Numbered from the stretch's first letter, positions 50,161 through 61,872 are shown. The stretch: 64,000 bases of DNA from Welwitschia mirabilis (GCA_051453625.1 JBOZIK010000001.1:104142246-104206245); one strand, 5' to 3'. The notes: generated from the sequence alone by a model not told the origin. Numbers and translations are program-made.

Positions 50161-51400
50161 TTTCAACTATTATCCCTTAACCTTCTGAATCTTCCTAGTC
50201 TCTATGTTTGAAATCTCAATAGAGCCATTAGAATGCATTTTCTCTATAAGATAAGGATCTAATCATTTAGAAATTAACTTTTTATTCAAAAGATGTATTC
50301 TAGTATGGTATAAAAAATAAGTTAACCTAGTTCAAACATTTTATGAAGTATGTTTTTATGATGTTTAAACTTAGCTTGGTCTTTATGTATTAATTTACAA
50401 TGTATAGCACAAGTTCGCTTTTCATCAAGGTGGTTTAATTAGGCTGATATATATTCAAGATTTTCATAAAGATCTACAAGATTAAGTTTATGAGAAGTAC
50501 AATAAGAGTTATAGCACACCTTAATAGGTAAAATACAAACTTTATTATACACAAGTTCATAAGGTGAAAAACCAAGAGAAATATACTAAGGAGTATAGTA
50601 AGACCAAAGAACATCATTAAGCTTATAAGCCTAATTTTTTATTAATATAAATAAGTGTTTACAACATTTTTTTAATTTCTTTGTTAGAATTTTTAGCTTG
50701 TCCACTAGTCTGAGGATGATAAGTACAAGCTACTCTATTTTTTATTTCAATGGTAAAAGAAGTTTCCTAAAACATGATTAATAAAATAAGTTTCTTAATC
50801 ACTAATGATAATTGTAGAAAAAGCAAATCTATAAAAAATATAAGTTCTAATAAAATTACAAATAGTTTAAGAATCATTTAAAGAAGTAGAAATTGCTTCA
50901 ACTCATTTAGTCACATAATTGATAATTACTAAAATGTAATGTTTATCATGAGAAGGTGGGTGAATAAGACCTCTAAAATTAATACCCCAGTAATCAAAAG
51001 GTTCATACTTAAGAATAGGTCTAAGTGGTATCTCCTAAGAATGAATAAGACTACTATAACACTGACAAAGATCACACCTTTTAGCAAAATCAAAATAATC
51101 TTAAAAAAGTGTAGATCAATAAAAATCATAATGGAGAATTTTCGTAGATGTTTTCTATCCACTAAAGTATCCTCCACAAACATCATTATGATAAAGATGA
51201 AGGATTTCAGATTTTTCCCAATTAGGCACACATTTTCTCGTAATTTGGTCTTTACACATATGATACAAATGTGGCTTTCTTCACTCATAGTCATCTGTTC
51301 TATGGAGAAAAGATTTGTGTTAATTATAAGTCTATGTTGTGGTGTTTTCATAGTTATAAGATAATTAACAATATTTACATACTAAGGAGGTGAATAAGTA
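50161..51400 (-). pseudogene. element 2 integrase remnant
   Basis: Read on the minus strand: FDFAKRCDLCQCYSSLIHS at about 51035-51095 (zinc domain end), then ILKYEPFDYWGINFRGLIHP at about 50965-51020, and YHPQTSGQAKNSNKEI at about 50671-50722, where Asn replaces the catalytic Glu. The C-terminal tail NGSIEISNIETRKIQKVKG lies at about 50180-50240. Two long open frames overlap here on opposite strands (50929-51351 minus, 140 codons; 50939-51364 plus, 141 codons). Neither follows the integrase frame, so both are shadows of a decayed gene. Confidence 0.85.
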
Positions 51401-51990
51401 GAAGATATAGCAAGAAGTTTCCCATTCAAAAAAGAGTCATCAAAAATAGAATTATTAGAAGAAGAAAAAAGATGAAACAGATGATCAACAATACAATTAT
51501 GCTTTTCTACTTTATTTATGATGGTCAAATTAAAATCTTGCATAAGGAGGATTCATTTAACCAATCTAGCACTAGAATATTTATTATTCATAAGGTAACA
51601 AATAGTAGCATGATCAGTATAAACATTTATATCAAGATAAAAGATGATGGCTAACATTTCCTTCTCTATACTAGTATAATTAATTTGAGTTCTAGACAAA
51701 GATTTGATATGGCAAGATATAACTTTAAAATCATTTCCATATTTTTTACAAAATACCCCACCTGTAGAAAAATTACTTGCATCACATATTAATTCAAAGT
51801 ATTTTTCCCAATTGATCCCGTTATAATAGGAGCATAAGAAATTTTATGTTCAAGCTTATTAAAAGCAACCTAATAAAACTCATTCCATTCAAATTTAGCT
51901 TCTTTCTCTAGTAATGAGTGAAGGGGTTTATAAATATTTGCATAATCATGAAAAAACCAATGGTTAATATCATAATGATTAATAAAATAT
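51401..51990 (-). pseudogene. element 2 RNase H remnant
   Basis: Position and scattered motifs on the minus strand (an RxxxAILEKEM-like start near 51650, a TDHATI-like stretch near 51600-51625, and a link to the RT C-terminus near 51900-51950) place RNase H here. The reading is fragmentary and relies on context with RT and integrase. Confidence 0.65.
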
Positions 51991-52780
51991 GTAACCTATT
52001 TTACATTAGTAAGGGAATTTAGGTTTTGAATAATACCAAAATTTTTAGAGTCCATTCTAATCCTCTCTTTTAAAACATGATGACCTAAAATAATTCCACT
52101 TTTAGCTAAAAATAAAATCTTTTTCCAACTCAAATGTAGGCCACTAGAAATGCAATGATCAAGACTTTATCTAATCGTTCTAAAAATTATTCAAATGTTT
52201 TAACATAAACAGAGAAGTCATCCATAAAAAATTCAATCGAATCCTCTAGCATATCAAAAGAAAAATGCCCATCATAGCATGTTGAAAAGTACTAAGATCA
52301 TTATAAAGTCCAAAAAAAATGTGTCAAAAAGCAAAAGTACCAAAAGATGAAGTGAAAGTAATTTTGGCTTGATTCTTGCTAGCAATACAATCCTTGTTAT
52401 AACCACTATATACATCAAGAAAATAATAAAATGAATTTTACTAAATACTATTAAGTATCTGATCAAAGGAAATGAATAATGATCTTTTTTAGTTACTTCA
52501 TTTAGTTTTCTGAAATCTAAGTACATTTTTCATTTCCCATTCTTTTTAGATACTACTATTAAAGGGCTAATCCACTCACTATGAATTATAGCATAAATGA
52601 TTCCAGCATCCATTAATTTTATGATTTCATTTTTAACAACTTACTTAAGAGCTAGATTAAGTTTACATTAGGATTACCTAAGGTTTTATATTTTTGTTAA
52701 GGTAGAGTTTATGTTGAACAATTAAGATAGGAAAATCATTATAGAACCAAGTAATGCATTCATCTTAGATTACAAAAGAG
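51991..52780 (-). pseudogene. element 2 reverse transcriptase remnant
   Basis: On the minus strand: MYLDFRKLNEVTKKDHYSFP at 52467-52526, a shifted YYFLDVYSGYNKDCIASKNQ-type segment near 52370-52430, and a catalytic box at 52217-52228 that still reads FMDD, followed by FSVYVK. Fingers motifs and the connection domain (GIILGHHVLK-like near 52060-52090) are readable in other frames. Both catalytic Asp residues are kept, unlike element 1, but frameshifts and stops make it dead. Confidence 0.88.
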
Positions 52781-53720
52781 ATATTAAACTTGATTCTTAT
52801 TGAGGAGTAAGATTTTTATTAATTATTAAAAGTTTTTTCAAATCATTATTCAAGGCTAAAGGTTTTAGATTCATATTTAAGTTTAAACTTTTATTTTTTA
52901 TTAAATTTTTAAAAAATTTCCTTGTCATCTTAAACTATTACTTGGATGTCAGTAGTGGATGAACACCCTTAAAATATTAAATCTTAGTATTTCTCAAATC
53001 TTGAACTTTTGCACAGTTGACAAACTTAATCTCTCTATTCTCCAAATCAAAATAATCAATTTCTAGATGGTTAAAATCAAGTTAATCTTCATTGAATACA
53101 TTCAAGTTATTTACTTCTAGTTGATCATTAAATAATGTTGGTTTGTAAAGCATTGACCATCTCTCTTCAAGTGAATGATACTATAAAAATAAATTTGGCT
53201 TTATTTATTTTTCCAAACTCAAATCATTTCCTAAATATTTTTTAGCCACACCAAACACTCTTATTGAAAAATTTTTATTTTTTAAATGATACTCCATCAA
53301 ACTATTTTTTATATTTGTAATACAGTGGGCTATTACATAAAAAGCTTTATCTAAAATTAAAGGGTAATCATTATTCTGTTCAACTTCTATTATAATAATA
53401 TTAATAGAGTAAAAGCTTCCTCAATTTGAATAATCAAATTCTTAATCATGCTTAATCATCTCTTAATAGATGTATCAACCGATTCTACAACAATTCATAT
53501 AGGCTATATTCTATCTTTTAATTGAAGTCTTTGATAAATGTGCAAGGGTGTAATGTTGATACTAGCTTTAATATCAATCAAGAATTTCTTAATCCTTCTA
53601 TTTTCCTCTAAAGTGATACTAATAGTTGTTGTTTCTAGATCTTTAAACTTTGGATATTTTTGTAAAACTAAGTTGTTAATAGATTAAGCTAGGAATACTT
53701 TACTAGGGATGATTCTTTTT
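52781..53720 (-). pseudogene. element 2 protease region
   Basis: The active-site region on the minus strand reads LIDIKASINITPLHIYQRLQ at about 53523-53585, matching LxDLGASINLMP of Athila protease: the catalytic Asp is kept but the following Gly is Lys. Downstream SIKR-LSMIKNLIIQIEEA near 53410-53475 matches the flap region. Confidence 0.83.
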
Positions 53721-55760
53721 TGTTTTCTCCTAATCAAATCTTTTTACAACTTAGAATATTTAGGGTTATTTTGTAAAAGTTTTCAAAATGATAAATTGAT
53801 GCTCATATTTTGCATTAAGACTTTTAAATAATTATAAAAAATAAGGTTTATGTTTAATCTATCTAACTAAGGAGTAGCAGGTTTCTTATGTGAAGAATTT
53901 TTCTTTTTGTCACTTAATGGAGAAGGGAAAGAATGATTTTCTAAGATTTTTATATCTTCTTCTCTATCATTTTTCTCACTTTTTAATGTAGAAGCCTCAT
54001 GGGTGAAAGGTGTTATGTCATTTTCACTTCTTGTCATCACCTTACAATCTTTCTTAACTTCATTTATATTTAGTAAAGATTAAGTGGCAAGTAACCCTTA
54101 TAGTCTTTGGTTAGCAAGCATGTTTTGTTGTAAAATACTCATAAGATTTTCAATGTTTAAGTTTGTTCTTTCTTCTATTTTTCTTAACTCATTAATGGTA
54201 TTCTTAATAGGATCACCTTGGTTTTGTGAGTTAAATAAGATTTCTTAATTATTTGAGTTGTTTGATTCAAGATTTATGCTCTCAAATCTCTTTTTAAAAG
54301 GATAGAACTTAGAATGACTTATTTGAAAATTTTTAAAGTTGGATTGGCCAATCATCCTAGGCTAAAAATTGTTATGATCTTGAATTTTACTTTGATTTTG
54401 TTTTTGGTTAGAGTTTGAGGATCTTTGATTAAAAGCACACACTTCCTCATAGATTCTTCCTTTGTAAGTTGGAAGTAAAGGACACTCTTTTGTAACATGA
54501 TAATTATTTTTTCATAAATTACAAATAGGAGCTATAACTACACTCTTTTCAGTTGCCACCTTTAAATCTAAAATCATCTGAGTGTATTTTTATAAAGTTA
54601 AGGTAAAATCCTTAATGACATTTTTTGATGCATTATTAGTTCTTATTTCTTCTTTTTCTTGTTTAACCTCCTTAAGATCTTTAATGATTTGACATATAGT
54701 TCAGTTTTCTTTAGATGAGGGTTTAGCCAAGTTTGACTTGTTTCTACCAACTCTTTCAACACTTTTCAAGCATTTTCTAAAGTAAGGTTTAATAAATTTT
54801 CTCCACCTAAAAAGTCAACTAGTTGTTTTATTTGACTGTTTAGTCCACTATAAAAGTAGTTTACTAATTATTTTTGGGGAAAAAACATCTATAGGATTTG
54901 AATGTAAAGCAATAAAAAATATCTTATAAGTAGAGGCATAATTTTCATTAGGTAGTTATTAGAAGTTGGTTATTTCTTTCTTACATTTTCTAATCATGGT
55001 TTTACTCATAAATCTTTTAATGAAGACTTCTTAAGCTTGACTTCATGGTTTTAAACTTTTATGAGAAATTGCTCTTAACCAAAGTTTAGCCTTATTGTTT
55101 CAAAATAATGGGAAAGATGACCATATAAGTTTTGTCACTTATTATTTTTTTTACTATTTTATAAAGTTAGTACTAATTATTCTATATCAATAATGTATTA
55201 TAAAAAGACTTTGTCAAGTTTACCACTAAAAATAAGATACGCATTCAAGTTTCTAAGTTTAACATCATTACCAGGAGGAAAATCAAAAGAGGTTTGGATT
55301 TTATATTTCTTATTAGCAATTAGATTTCTAATATGACATTGGCATTTGTTTTAATAGGTGCAATTGTAGGAGTTCCAATGATAAGGGGTGGATTTGATGA
55401 AGTGGTTTGCTCTTGTTTTTGTAACAAGCTAAACATGTTTGAAAATTGAAAACTATCATTGACACAATCTTCCAAAAAAATTTCTCTCATAAAATTAGAC
55501 TTTGAAGAAATAAAAAAAGAAATTTATGGAATTTTTAAATTTTGTATACCTATTTTGTGCATTCCTAAGTTAGTTTCAAGGTTAATAAAACCTTCTTGGA
55601 TCTTTTCCTTTATGAACATCCACTTTCTCTAATATTTTTCTTTTTTATTAGATTTTAGTATACATGCTTAGTTTATAATGCATACAGTGTCATCCTTATA
55701 GTCATCTAAATGATAGTCTAAATGATAAAAACATAAAAAAATAGAAAACACAGAAGATAC
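53721..55760 (-). pseudogene. element 2 gag remnant
   Basis: On the minus strand gag starts near 55700. Motifs: NPPLIIGTPTIAPIKTNANV near 55330-55395, then a degraded core, RWRKFIKPYFRKCLKSVERV near 54750-54810, and the knuckle at about 54480-54520 (ICNL-stop-KNNYHVTKECPLLPTYK), where the second Cys codon is TGA. A Ser/Lys/Asn-rich linker, including NMLANQRL near 54110, leads to protease. Stops occur every 20-60 codons. Confidence 0.83.
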
Positions 55761-56095
55761 AAATGCAAAACTGATAGACATAAAAAATGTAGATAGTAGA
55801 TAGTTGTCCACCTAGATCATCTAGATGATAGAGAAGACGATAAGAAAAAATCTTTAAAAAAATTTGGTAGAAAAAGGAAGCTAAAAAATCATGCCACAGA
55901 GGCCATCATCGTTACACATAGTCTAAATGATAAAGCAAACGACCAAAAATTTATTGCAAAATAGAAAAAATTAAAACTTATGAAAAGAAAACATATGCTA
56001 TTACAATTAAAAATACAATGCTATTATAGATAAACATTTAAACTGAGATCTAAATACTTATGTAAGAAATGATAACTTTCAAACTCCAAGTATCC
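55761..56095 (-). other. element 2 leader
   Basis: About 0.3 kb between primer site and gag with no coding trace. It contains several ATGATAGTCTAAATGATA-type GATGATA/TAGATGAT repeats. Confidence 0.55.
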
Positions 56096-56115
56096 TTCCC
56101 CAACAATGATGCCAA
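56096..56115 (-). other. element 2 primer-binding site (tRNA-Asp type)
   Basis: On the minus strand this reads TTGGCATCATTGTTGGGGAA. The expected site TGGCGCCGTTGCCGGGGA differs only by C-to-T and G-to-A changes. It lies two to three bases inside the 5' LTR. Confidence 0.87.
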
Positions 56116-56117
56116 GA

Positions 56118-57215
56118 TGTTGCAGTGTGTATTTGTGCAAAAAATTTAACCTCAAGAAGGTCCTATCATTTACAAATAAAATAGATATCTACATAATACA
56201 ACATACTAATATAGACAAGAGTTGATCTAAATGTTATAATCCATTGAAGGCTTAGGCTAGAGAAAGATAATTGATTTCTATAAGAAATACTTTATATTAT
56301 ATCAATAGAAATAAATTATAATGTAAGAAATTGTCATGCAATACTATCATGCAAATTTAATCTAGAAAAGGAAAATAATAATGCACCTAAACTAATAATG
56401 CTCTACCTTGACAAAGGTTGCCCTCATTACCTATATCACTTAAAAAATTATCACTAAATTAGAAGCAATATAAGCTATGTGGGATAAGAACAAATAAGAA
56501 TAGGAAATGAAAATAAAATATTTGTATTACTCAAACCACATCTCTGTTACAAAGTAGCTACATCTCAATAGAGGAAGGATAGCTTAAAAAAAAGGAAGAT
56601 GTTTTTCTGTAATTACAACGATGAATATCCAGTCCTTTGATCTCTTGTCATAAGAATTTTTGATGTAAATTAAGATAAGATAGAGTCAAGGATGAAATTG
56701 ATACTTATTGACATAAACACACAACAATAAGATAAATAGACAAGAATGGGCACAACCCTAACAACCATGCGTAAAGACATATAAATAAATAACAAGAATT
56801 AGGTGAATATTAAGTGGGACATTATAATAAGTATAATCTAGTTAGTTGTCTAGACAATATAGGGAATAATACCACCTTATAAATAATCCATGTCACTACC
56901 AAATTAATCATAGTTAACATCCTTATTCACCTTAACTATTCTGTCATTCATATTGTTGTCTAGACGATGAGATAGATGATGGGTTTTTATAAGTGTTCAT
57001 CTAATGAATTTAGCATTAATAATTGCAGAAAATCTATTTTCGAAATGGAAAGTATTAGGAACTTCTCTAAATACTAAAAAACGTCATGGAGATTGTGTGT
57101 TTTTATCTCTTTCATCTCAACTCTTCATTATCATGGAAATCCAACATATACCTATCTAATATCCTATAAAACTATTAAAAATGCCCTATTAAGTATATTT
57201 AATCTAGTAGTGTAA
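56118..57215 (-). repeat. element 2 5' LTR, truncated
   Basis: Homologous to 45829-46930 of the 3' LTR. The similarity ends near 57215, so about 0.3 kb at the far end, which is the LTR's own 5' end including TG, is missing. That loss also removes the right target-site duplication. Confidence 0.82.
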
Positions 57216-57267
57216 TACTCTTTTATATCTAGACTAAAAACATGATCATCATGATGTTCTACTATAA

Positions 57268-57400
57268 GTGCATCGAGGAAAAATTTCCTAAGAGGAGCCT
57301 TTGGTAATGTGATATGCTATCTTTGGAACTCCACTAAAGAATTAGTTAGTCATGCTATGAAGGTCCTTACTACTCTAATAGTGGTTTCATTTTCCCCATC
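57268..57400 (+). repeat. dispersed repeat X, copy 2
   Basis: Similar to 4802-4960 (TTCCTAAGAGGAGCCTTTGG block, then a GGAACTCCACTAAAG-like block). A 75-codon open frame that starts inside it (57309-57536) is not preserved in the other copy and is not regarded as a gene. Confidence 0.5.
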
Positions 57401-58946
57401 ATGGAAAAATAAAATTTTACTTATAGGCTATGATATCAGTGATGTTCCTATTGTCATTAGAACCATTACTTATTTTCTAGATCCCTTTTTGTATATAGTA
57501 CTTCCACATGATCATTCTAATTTTTTTATATTCTAGTATTATTTTGATATGTAGGATATTGAATTCATTTTTTTAGCTTTTTATCTTATCATTCATTATT
57601 TAATAACATTAGACATACTTGACATTATCATAACCATTACCTATTTGAATGGTACTTTACAGATTTTTACATACTATCATGCATTTTTCATCATCTGATT
57701 TTATGATTGTTACCAAGTGAATTTGTTAAGTTAGAATTTAGATTGAGTAAACAATCTTCTTTATGTTCCTAGTTGTCCATTTTTATTTTATTTTTCTTTA
57801 GCTATTTTTCTGGGTCTTTCAAAGTCATCCCCATACTTTTTTTAGAATGATATTATGAATCTAATCATTTAAGTAGTTTCTTATTGATTTTTACTTATAG
57901 TTTCTATCCATGAGGGTTGTTAGTTCTCTTTGTAATAGGTAACCATGATACTCTTGATTTTTACATTCTTACTTTCCCATGCTTACTGAGTTGGAACACA
58001 TATGAGGAATTCTTATAAGCATTAATTCCTTCTACTTAGTGCATTTTCTTCTTTTTAATACCCTTTTTTCATAATTATTTTTCCATTATGATCATGTTTT
58101 TTAGGATAATGCTTTACTTTTTACCTTATTTCTACTTTTTTGCTACTTTTTGACTACTTGCTTGCTTTTAAACTTCTTCTAGATTTTTTTATCTTTACAA
58201 ACATCTCATTTGATCATTGTCGTTCCACATCTGTTATTCTCCTAATAGTGAGGATGATAGTTATTCTTTTTGACTTGTGTAATTGGGACATTTACTTCAT
58301 CTATGAGGGCAAGATAGGGATGAAGGATTGGTAGGATACCTTTTTGAGCTTCTTTTGAGATATTAAGCAAAAATTTTATATTTAAAAGAATCGTGTTAAG
58401 CTTTAATGATATAAATTTATGATGAGTTGTTTGGATATAATTTCATATTACTTAAAAAAATTTTATGAACTTTATCTAGTGGAAGCATAGAAGCACACTC
58501 ATAGACTTTTCCTATAGCTATGTTTTAGATCATCTAAAGGAAAAGAATGATATCTTTATTCTTGTAATTTTTCCCTTGTAGAATGCATTAATGAATTTGA
58601 ATTCATCATTCTTTGAGTTATTTCTACATAAGTTTTACACATTAATTTTAGCATCACTTACTCACATTATACATATACAATATCATTTTCTAAGCTATCA
58701 TTGTTACATTTTATGACTTTTTGTATAGGTATGATATTCATTCATTCTATTATGATGTGTTTAAGTAGGAGGCTTATGAAAATATTAGTATTTATGTTAG
58801 TTAATTGGTTTTTGATGTCTATTACTACATGATAAAATTTAACTCAAATTACATTTTTTTGGTTGTTGTTTAACTTAGTTAAATTATCTTGTAATATAGT
58901 TGATTGCTTACTTTGTCAGGAACTGATAAGGCTAAGTAGAGGGCTA
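57401..58946. other. unassigned stretch
   Basis: About 1.5 kb of T-rich sequence with no gene recognised. It might be the 3' part of element 1 displaced by the element 2 insertion, but no polypurine tract or readable frame supports that. The 64-codon frame at 58140-58334 looks like chance. Confidence 0.4.
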
Positions 58947-60167
58947 TGTTGTGATGCCAATTTATAGGAATTTGATGGTGTATTTTCAGTACTTTTATAG
59001 GACATTATATAGGTTTGGATGTAAATCTAATAATTATAAAGAACTAATAGGATGATTAGTGAAACATGCAATTCTTAGCATATTTGAAGGCATCTCAAGC
59101 TTATTTTAGTACTTGATACTTTGAAGGAAGGTTTAGCTGTGCAAGAGTCTAGTTACCTTTGAGCTAGAAGATAGAGAGGCCTATCGTATACTTTGTCATC
59201 TGCACAATAGTTAGGACAATAGCATTACTGATATGGATGAAGTCTACAGAGTTAACTATAGGGCTTAAAGATAATAAACCACCTTTTGATGTGGAGTGAT
59301 TCCCCATTTTTATCCTTATGACATTTGAAATGATAACTATTTTCTATGGATGGAAAGAATTATCTTTATAATGGGTCATGTGACTCATATGGATTGCTAG
59401 AGTTTCTTGTCTCACTCTTAGGGTTAAGCTTCTAAAAAATCAATGTAAAACTATAAATATTCTCCCTTTCCTTTGCTTCCTTTTCCATCTTTTATACTTA
59501 ATGTTCTTATGACATAAGATTGAAGGATAAGAGATCTATCTAGTAGAAGTTTACCTTAGTGTTAGACTGAGTATTCTTCATTGAGGTGCTATTACTTTAT
59601 TGTAAGTGGATGTAAAAGTTTATAATTAATTTAATTACTCTTTTTTATTACTATTTTGTAAATGTCTCTTATGGTTTCATTTGATTATATTTAGTGATAG
59701 TTCTATAATTTATTTAGGTCATGAAGTGACTTTGTTAGTTTAGATTTGCATTGCTATTTCATTCTAATTCCATATTTGCATTATTCATATTCTATTTGGC
59801 ATATCTTATAGTTTATGTTGGTTAGGAATAAGTGATAAATTCTTCCTAATTAATTTAAGTGATAGGAACTAATTCTTGTGATAGAAGGATTGGAATTCAA
59901 ATAGAACTCATCACGCTTGCATTTCATCCACTACATTTCATCATCTTTATCTTGTATTACATTAAATTATTTTTTAATTTTATTTACTAGAATAAAAAAT
60001 ACTAAACACTTTGTAAAATCAATTCTCTAACTTCTAGCCTAGTGCTTCCAATAGATTATAACATTTGGTTTGACTCTCATCTATATTAGTGTGTGTTGTT
60101 TTGTAAGTATTATTATTTATAGGTTTTTTCTAAGGACTTAAAGATTACATAAATTTACATCACAACA
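58947..60167 (+). repeat. family-1 LTR (5' LTR of element 3)
   Basis: Begins TGTTGTGATGCC and ends CACAACA, about 1221 bp, colinear with 38385-39637. A TATAAATA box lies at 59452-59459. Confidence 0.88.
59452..59459 (+). promoter_or_regulatory. TATA box of family-1 LTR
   Basis: TATAAATA follows AATGTAAAAC, as in the half LTR at 29591-29598. Confidence 0.55.
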
Positions 60168-61240
60168 TAAAAGAAAATTTTTTAAAAGATATTTTAGAAC
60201 AAAGTTATTTTATTACAACATCAAATTCATGACAAAAATAAAAATAGATTATTTCACCTAATCCTCCTATTGTTATTGGAATCTCTACTACTATCCTCGC
60301 AAATACTAATGCTAGTATCATCCTTAAAGAACTTATATAAAATAATAAATATGAAATCCAAACCCATTTTGACCTACATCTTGGTGATGATGTTAAGTTA
60401 ATAAATTTAAATTCTTATCCTATTTTTAATGTAGAGAACAATGAAGATCTCCTCCAACATATAGATGACATCAAACAATTAGTACTTACTTTTGGAAATG
60501 GTAAAAAATAACATGGCGACTGTACTTATATGATTGTTTTTCCCATCACTTTAAAAGAAAACCTAAATTATGGTTAAGAACTGTTCCACATAAAAGTTTA
60601 AACATGGAATCAAGTTTAATATGAATTTATAAAAATAGTTATGAGTGGAACGACTATTAAAAAAAAGTAAGGATAACTAACTTACAACATTAATAAAATG
60701 AAAATTATGCCTCCACTTATGCATGATTATTTATTGCTAGAAATTCTAATCCTATAAATGCTTTTACTTAAGAAGAGTCAATAAATTATTTTTTTAGTAG
60801 TCTTAATAGCTAAATCAAATAACTTGTAGATTTTTCATGTGGAGAAACTTAATGAATATTACATTAGAAAATGCATGAAAGTATTGAAAGAACTATTAGA
60901 AGTAAGTCAGACATGACCTAAAACATTACCTAAAGAAAATTATACAGTAGACTAAATTATAAAAGACCTTTAAGAAGTTAAACAAGAAAAAGAGGAAGTA
61001 AAAATAGAGAAAGAAGTAAAAAATGTTATTAAGGATTTCACTGTAACACTAGAAAAAAATACAAATAATCTTAGATGCTAAGTTGAAAACTATAAAAAGT
61101 GTGATTGTGGTTCCAACTTGTGATTTGTGTGAAGATAATTGCTATTTAATGAAAGATTATCCTTTGCTATCAACCTATAAAGAATAGATTTATAAAGATA
61201 TGTGTGAATTTAATCAGATATCTTTAAACTTTAGAAATCA
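60168..61240 (+). pseudogene. element 3 gag remnant
   Basis: Colinear with element 1 gag. Motifs: TTILANTNASIILKELI near 60283-60335, THFDLHLGDDVKLINLNSYP near 60362-60420, NNEDLLQHIDDIKQLVLTFG near 60438-60500, CTYMIVFPITLKENL near 60522-60567, and a knuckle-like CDLCEDNCYLMKDYPLL near 61118-61170 that keeps its first two Cys. The sequence from the LTR end jumps straight to the point equivalent to about 40270 in element 1, so the leader is gone. Stops and shifts are present. Confidence 0.82.
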
Positions 61241-61340
61241 NNNNNNNNNNNNNNNNNNNNNNNNNNNNNNNNNNNNNNNNNNNNNNNNNNNNNNNNNNNN
61301 NNNNNNNNNNNNNNNNNNNNNNNNNNNNNNNNNNNNNNNN
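61241..61340. other. assembly gap (100 N)
   Basis: One hundred N bases between a gag remnant and a CACTA end, two unrelated sequences. Gap length and even adjacency are uncertain. A 60-codon frame spanning the gap is an artefact. Confidence 0.99.
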
Positions 61341-61872
61341 ATAGTACTGCTTGAATAAAATTTGAGATTGGTACATTTTGTTTCTTAGGAAGTGTTTCAT
61401 ATCCACAATACTAGCTAAAGGGAGAGCTTAGCCTACTGTATGGGAGGAGCTATAACTTGCTTTTATGGCTTACCTTTTTCATTAAATTCTACATGTCTAT
61501 TTTATCTATTTTTTCCCACTTATATCTTTTAAGGCATTTATTTGGGAAAATGCCTCAAAAGCCTTTTAAGAAATTGAGTTTGACAAATGCTTAAAATGCC
61601 TTTCAAGGACATTTTGAGGCATTTGTGTGAGACATTACTTATTAAAGTGCCTTAAAAAGGCTTTTGAGGTTTTGCTTATTAAAGTAACTTAAAAAGGCTT
61701 TTAAGACATTTTAATTTAGATACATTAGAAATTCCTTAAAATCATATAGAATTTTAAGGCAAGACATTTTAAGGAATTTTATGAAGAAATGTGTTAAAAA
61801 TGTTTAAGAAATTTTTTTATTACCTTTTAAGGAATTTTATAAATGCCTTGAAAGCCTATATTTCTTGTCATG
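61341..61872 (+). mobile_element. 3' end of a second CACTA transposon copy
   Basis: Homologous to about 35664-36217 of the CACTA element (AAAGGGAGAGCT block, GGAGGAGCTATAACTTG-like block, then subterminal AATGCCTTAAAAG motifs) and ends CCTATATTTCTTGTCATG, the inverted CACTA terminus with one change. The left part is lost at the gap. AAG follows the end. Confidence 0.75.

Larger units (their letters stand above)
45829..57215 (-). mobile_element. Athila-like Ty3/gypsy retrotransposon, element 2
   Basis: LTRs of a second family lie at 45829-47230 (3' LTR) and 56118-57215 (5' LTR, truncated). Between them gag, protease, RT, RNase H and integrase read in that order on the minus strand. The primer-binding site abuts the right LTR and the polypurine tract lies near the left one. 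At about 11.4 kb this is the longest element in the window. It abuts element 1 in the opposite orientation and probably inserted into it. Confidence 0.88.
58947..61240 (+). mobile_element. Athila-like Ty3/gypsy retrotransposon, element 3 (LTR plus gag only)
   Basis: A family-1 LTR is followed by a gag remnant of the same family in the same orientation as element 1. The primer site and most of the leader are deleted, and the copy is cut off by a 100-N gap. Pol is not present in the window. Confidence 0.82.

Noticed and set aside
50939-51364. 141-codon plus-strand open frame as a possible gene
   Set aside because: It lies antisense to a recognisable, decayed integrase.
58947-60167. this LTR as the 3' LTR of element 1
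   Set aside because: It is followed by gag of the same family and is not preceded by a clear polypurine tract. A shared-LTR tandem remains possible but is not supported by the sequence.
61224-61406. open frame spanning the N gap
   Set aside because: Most of its residues are unknown bases; it is an artefact of the gap.
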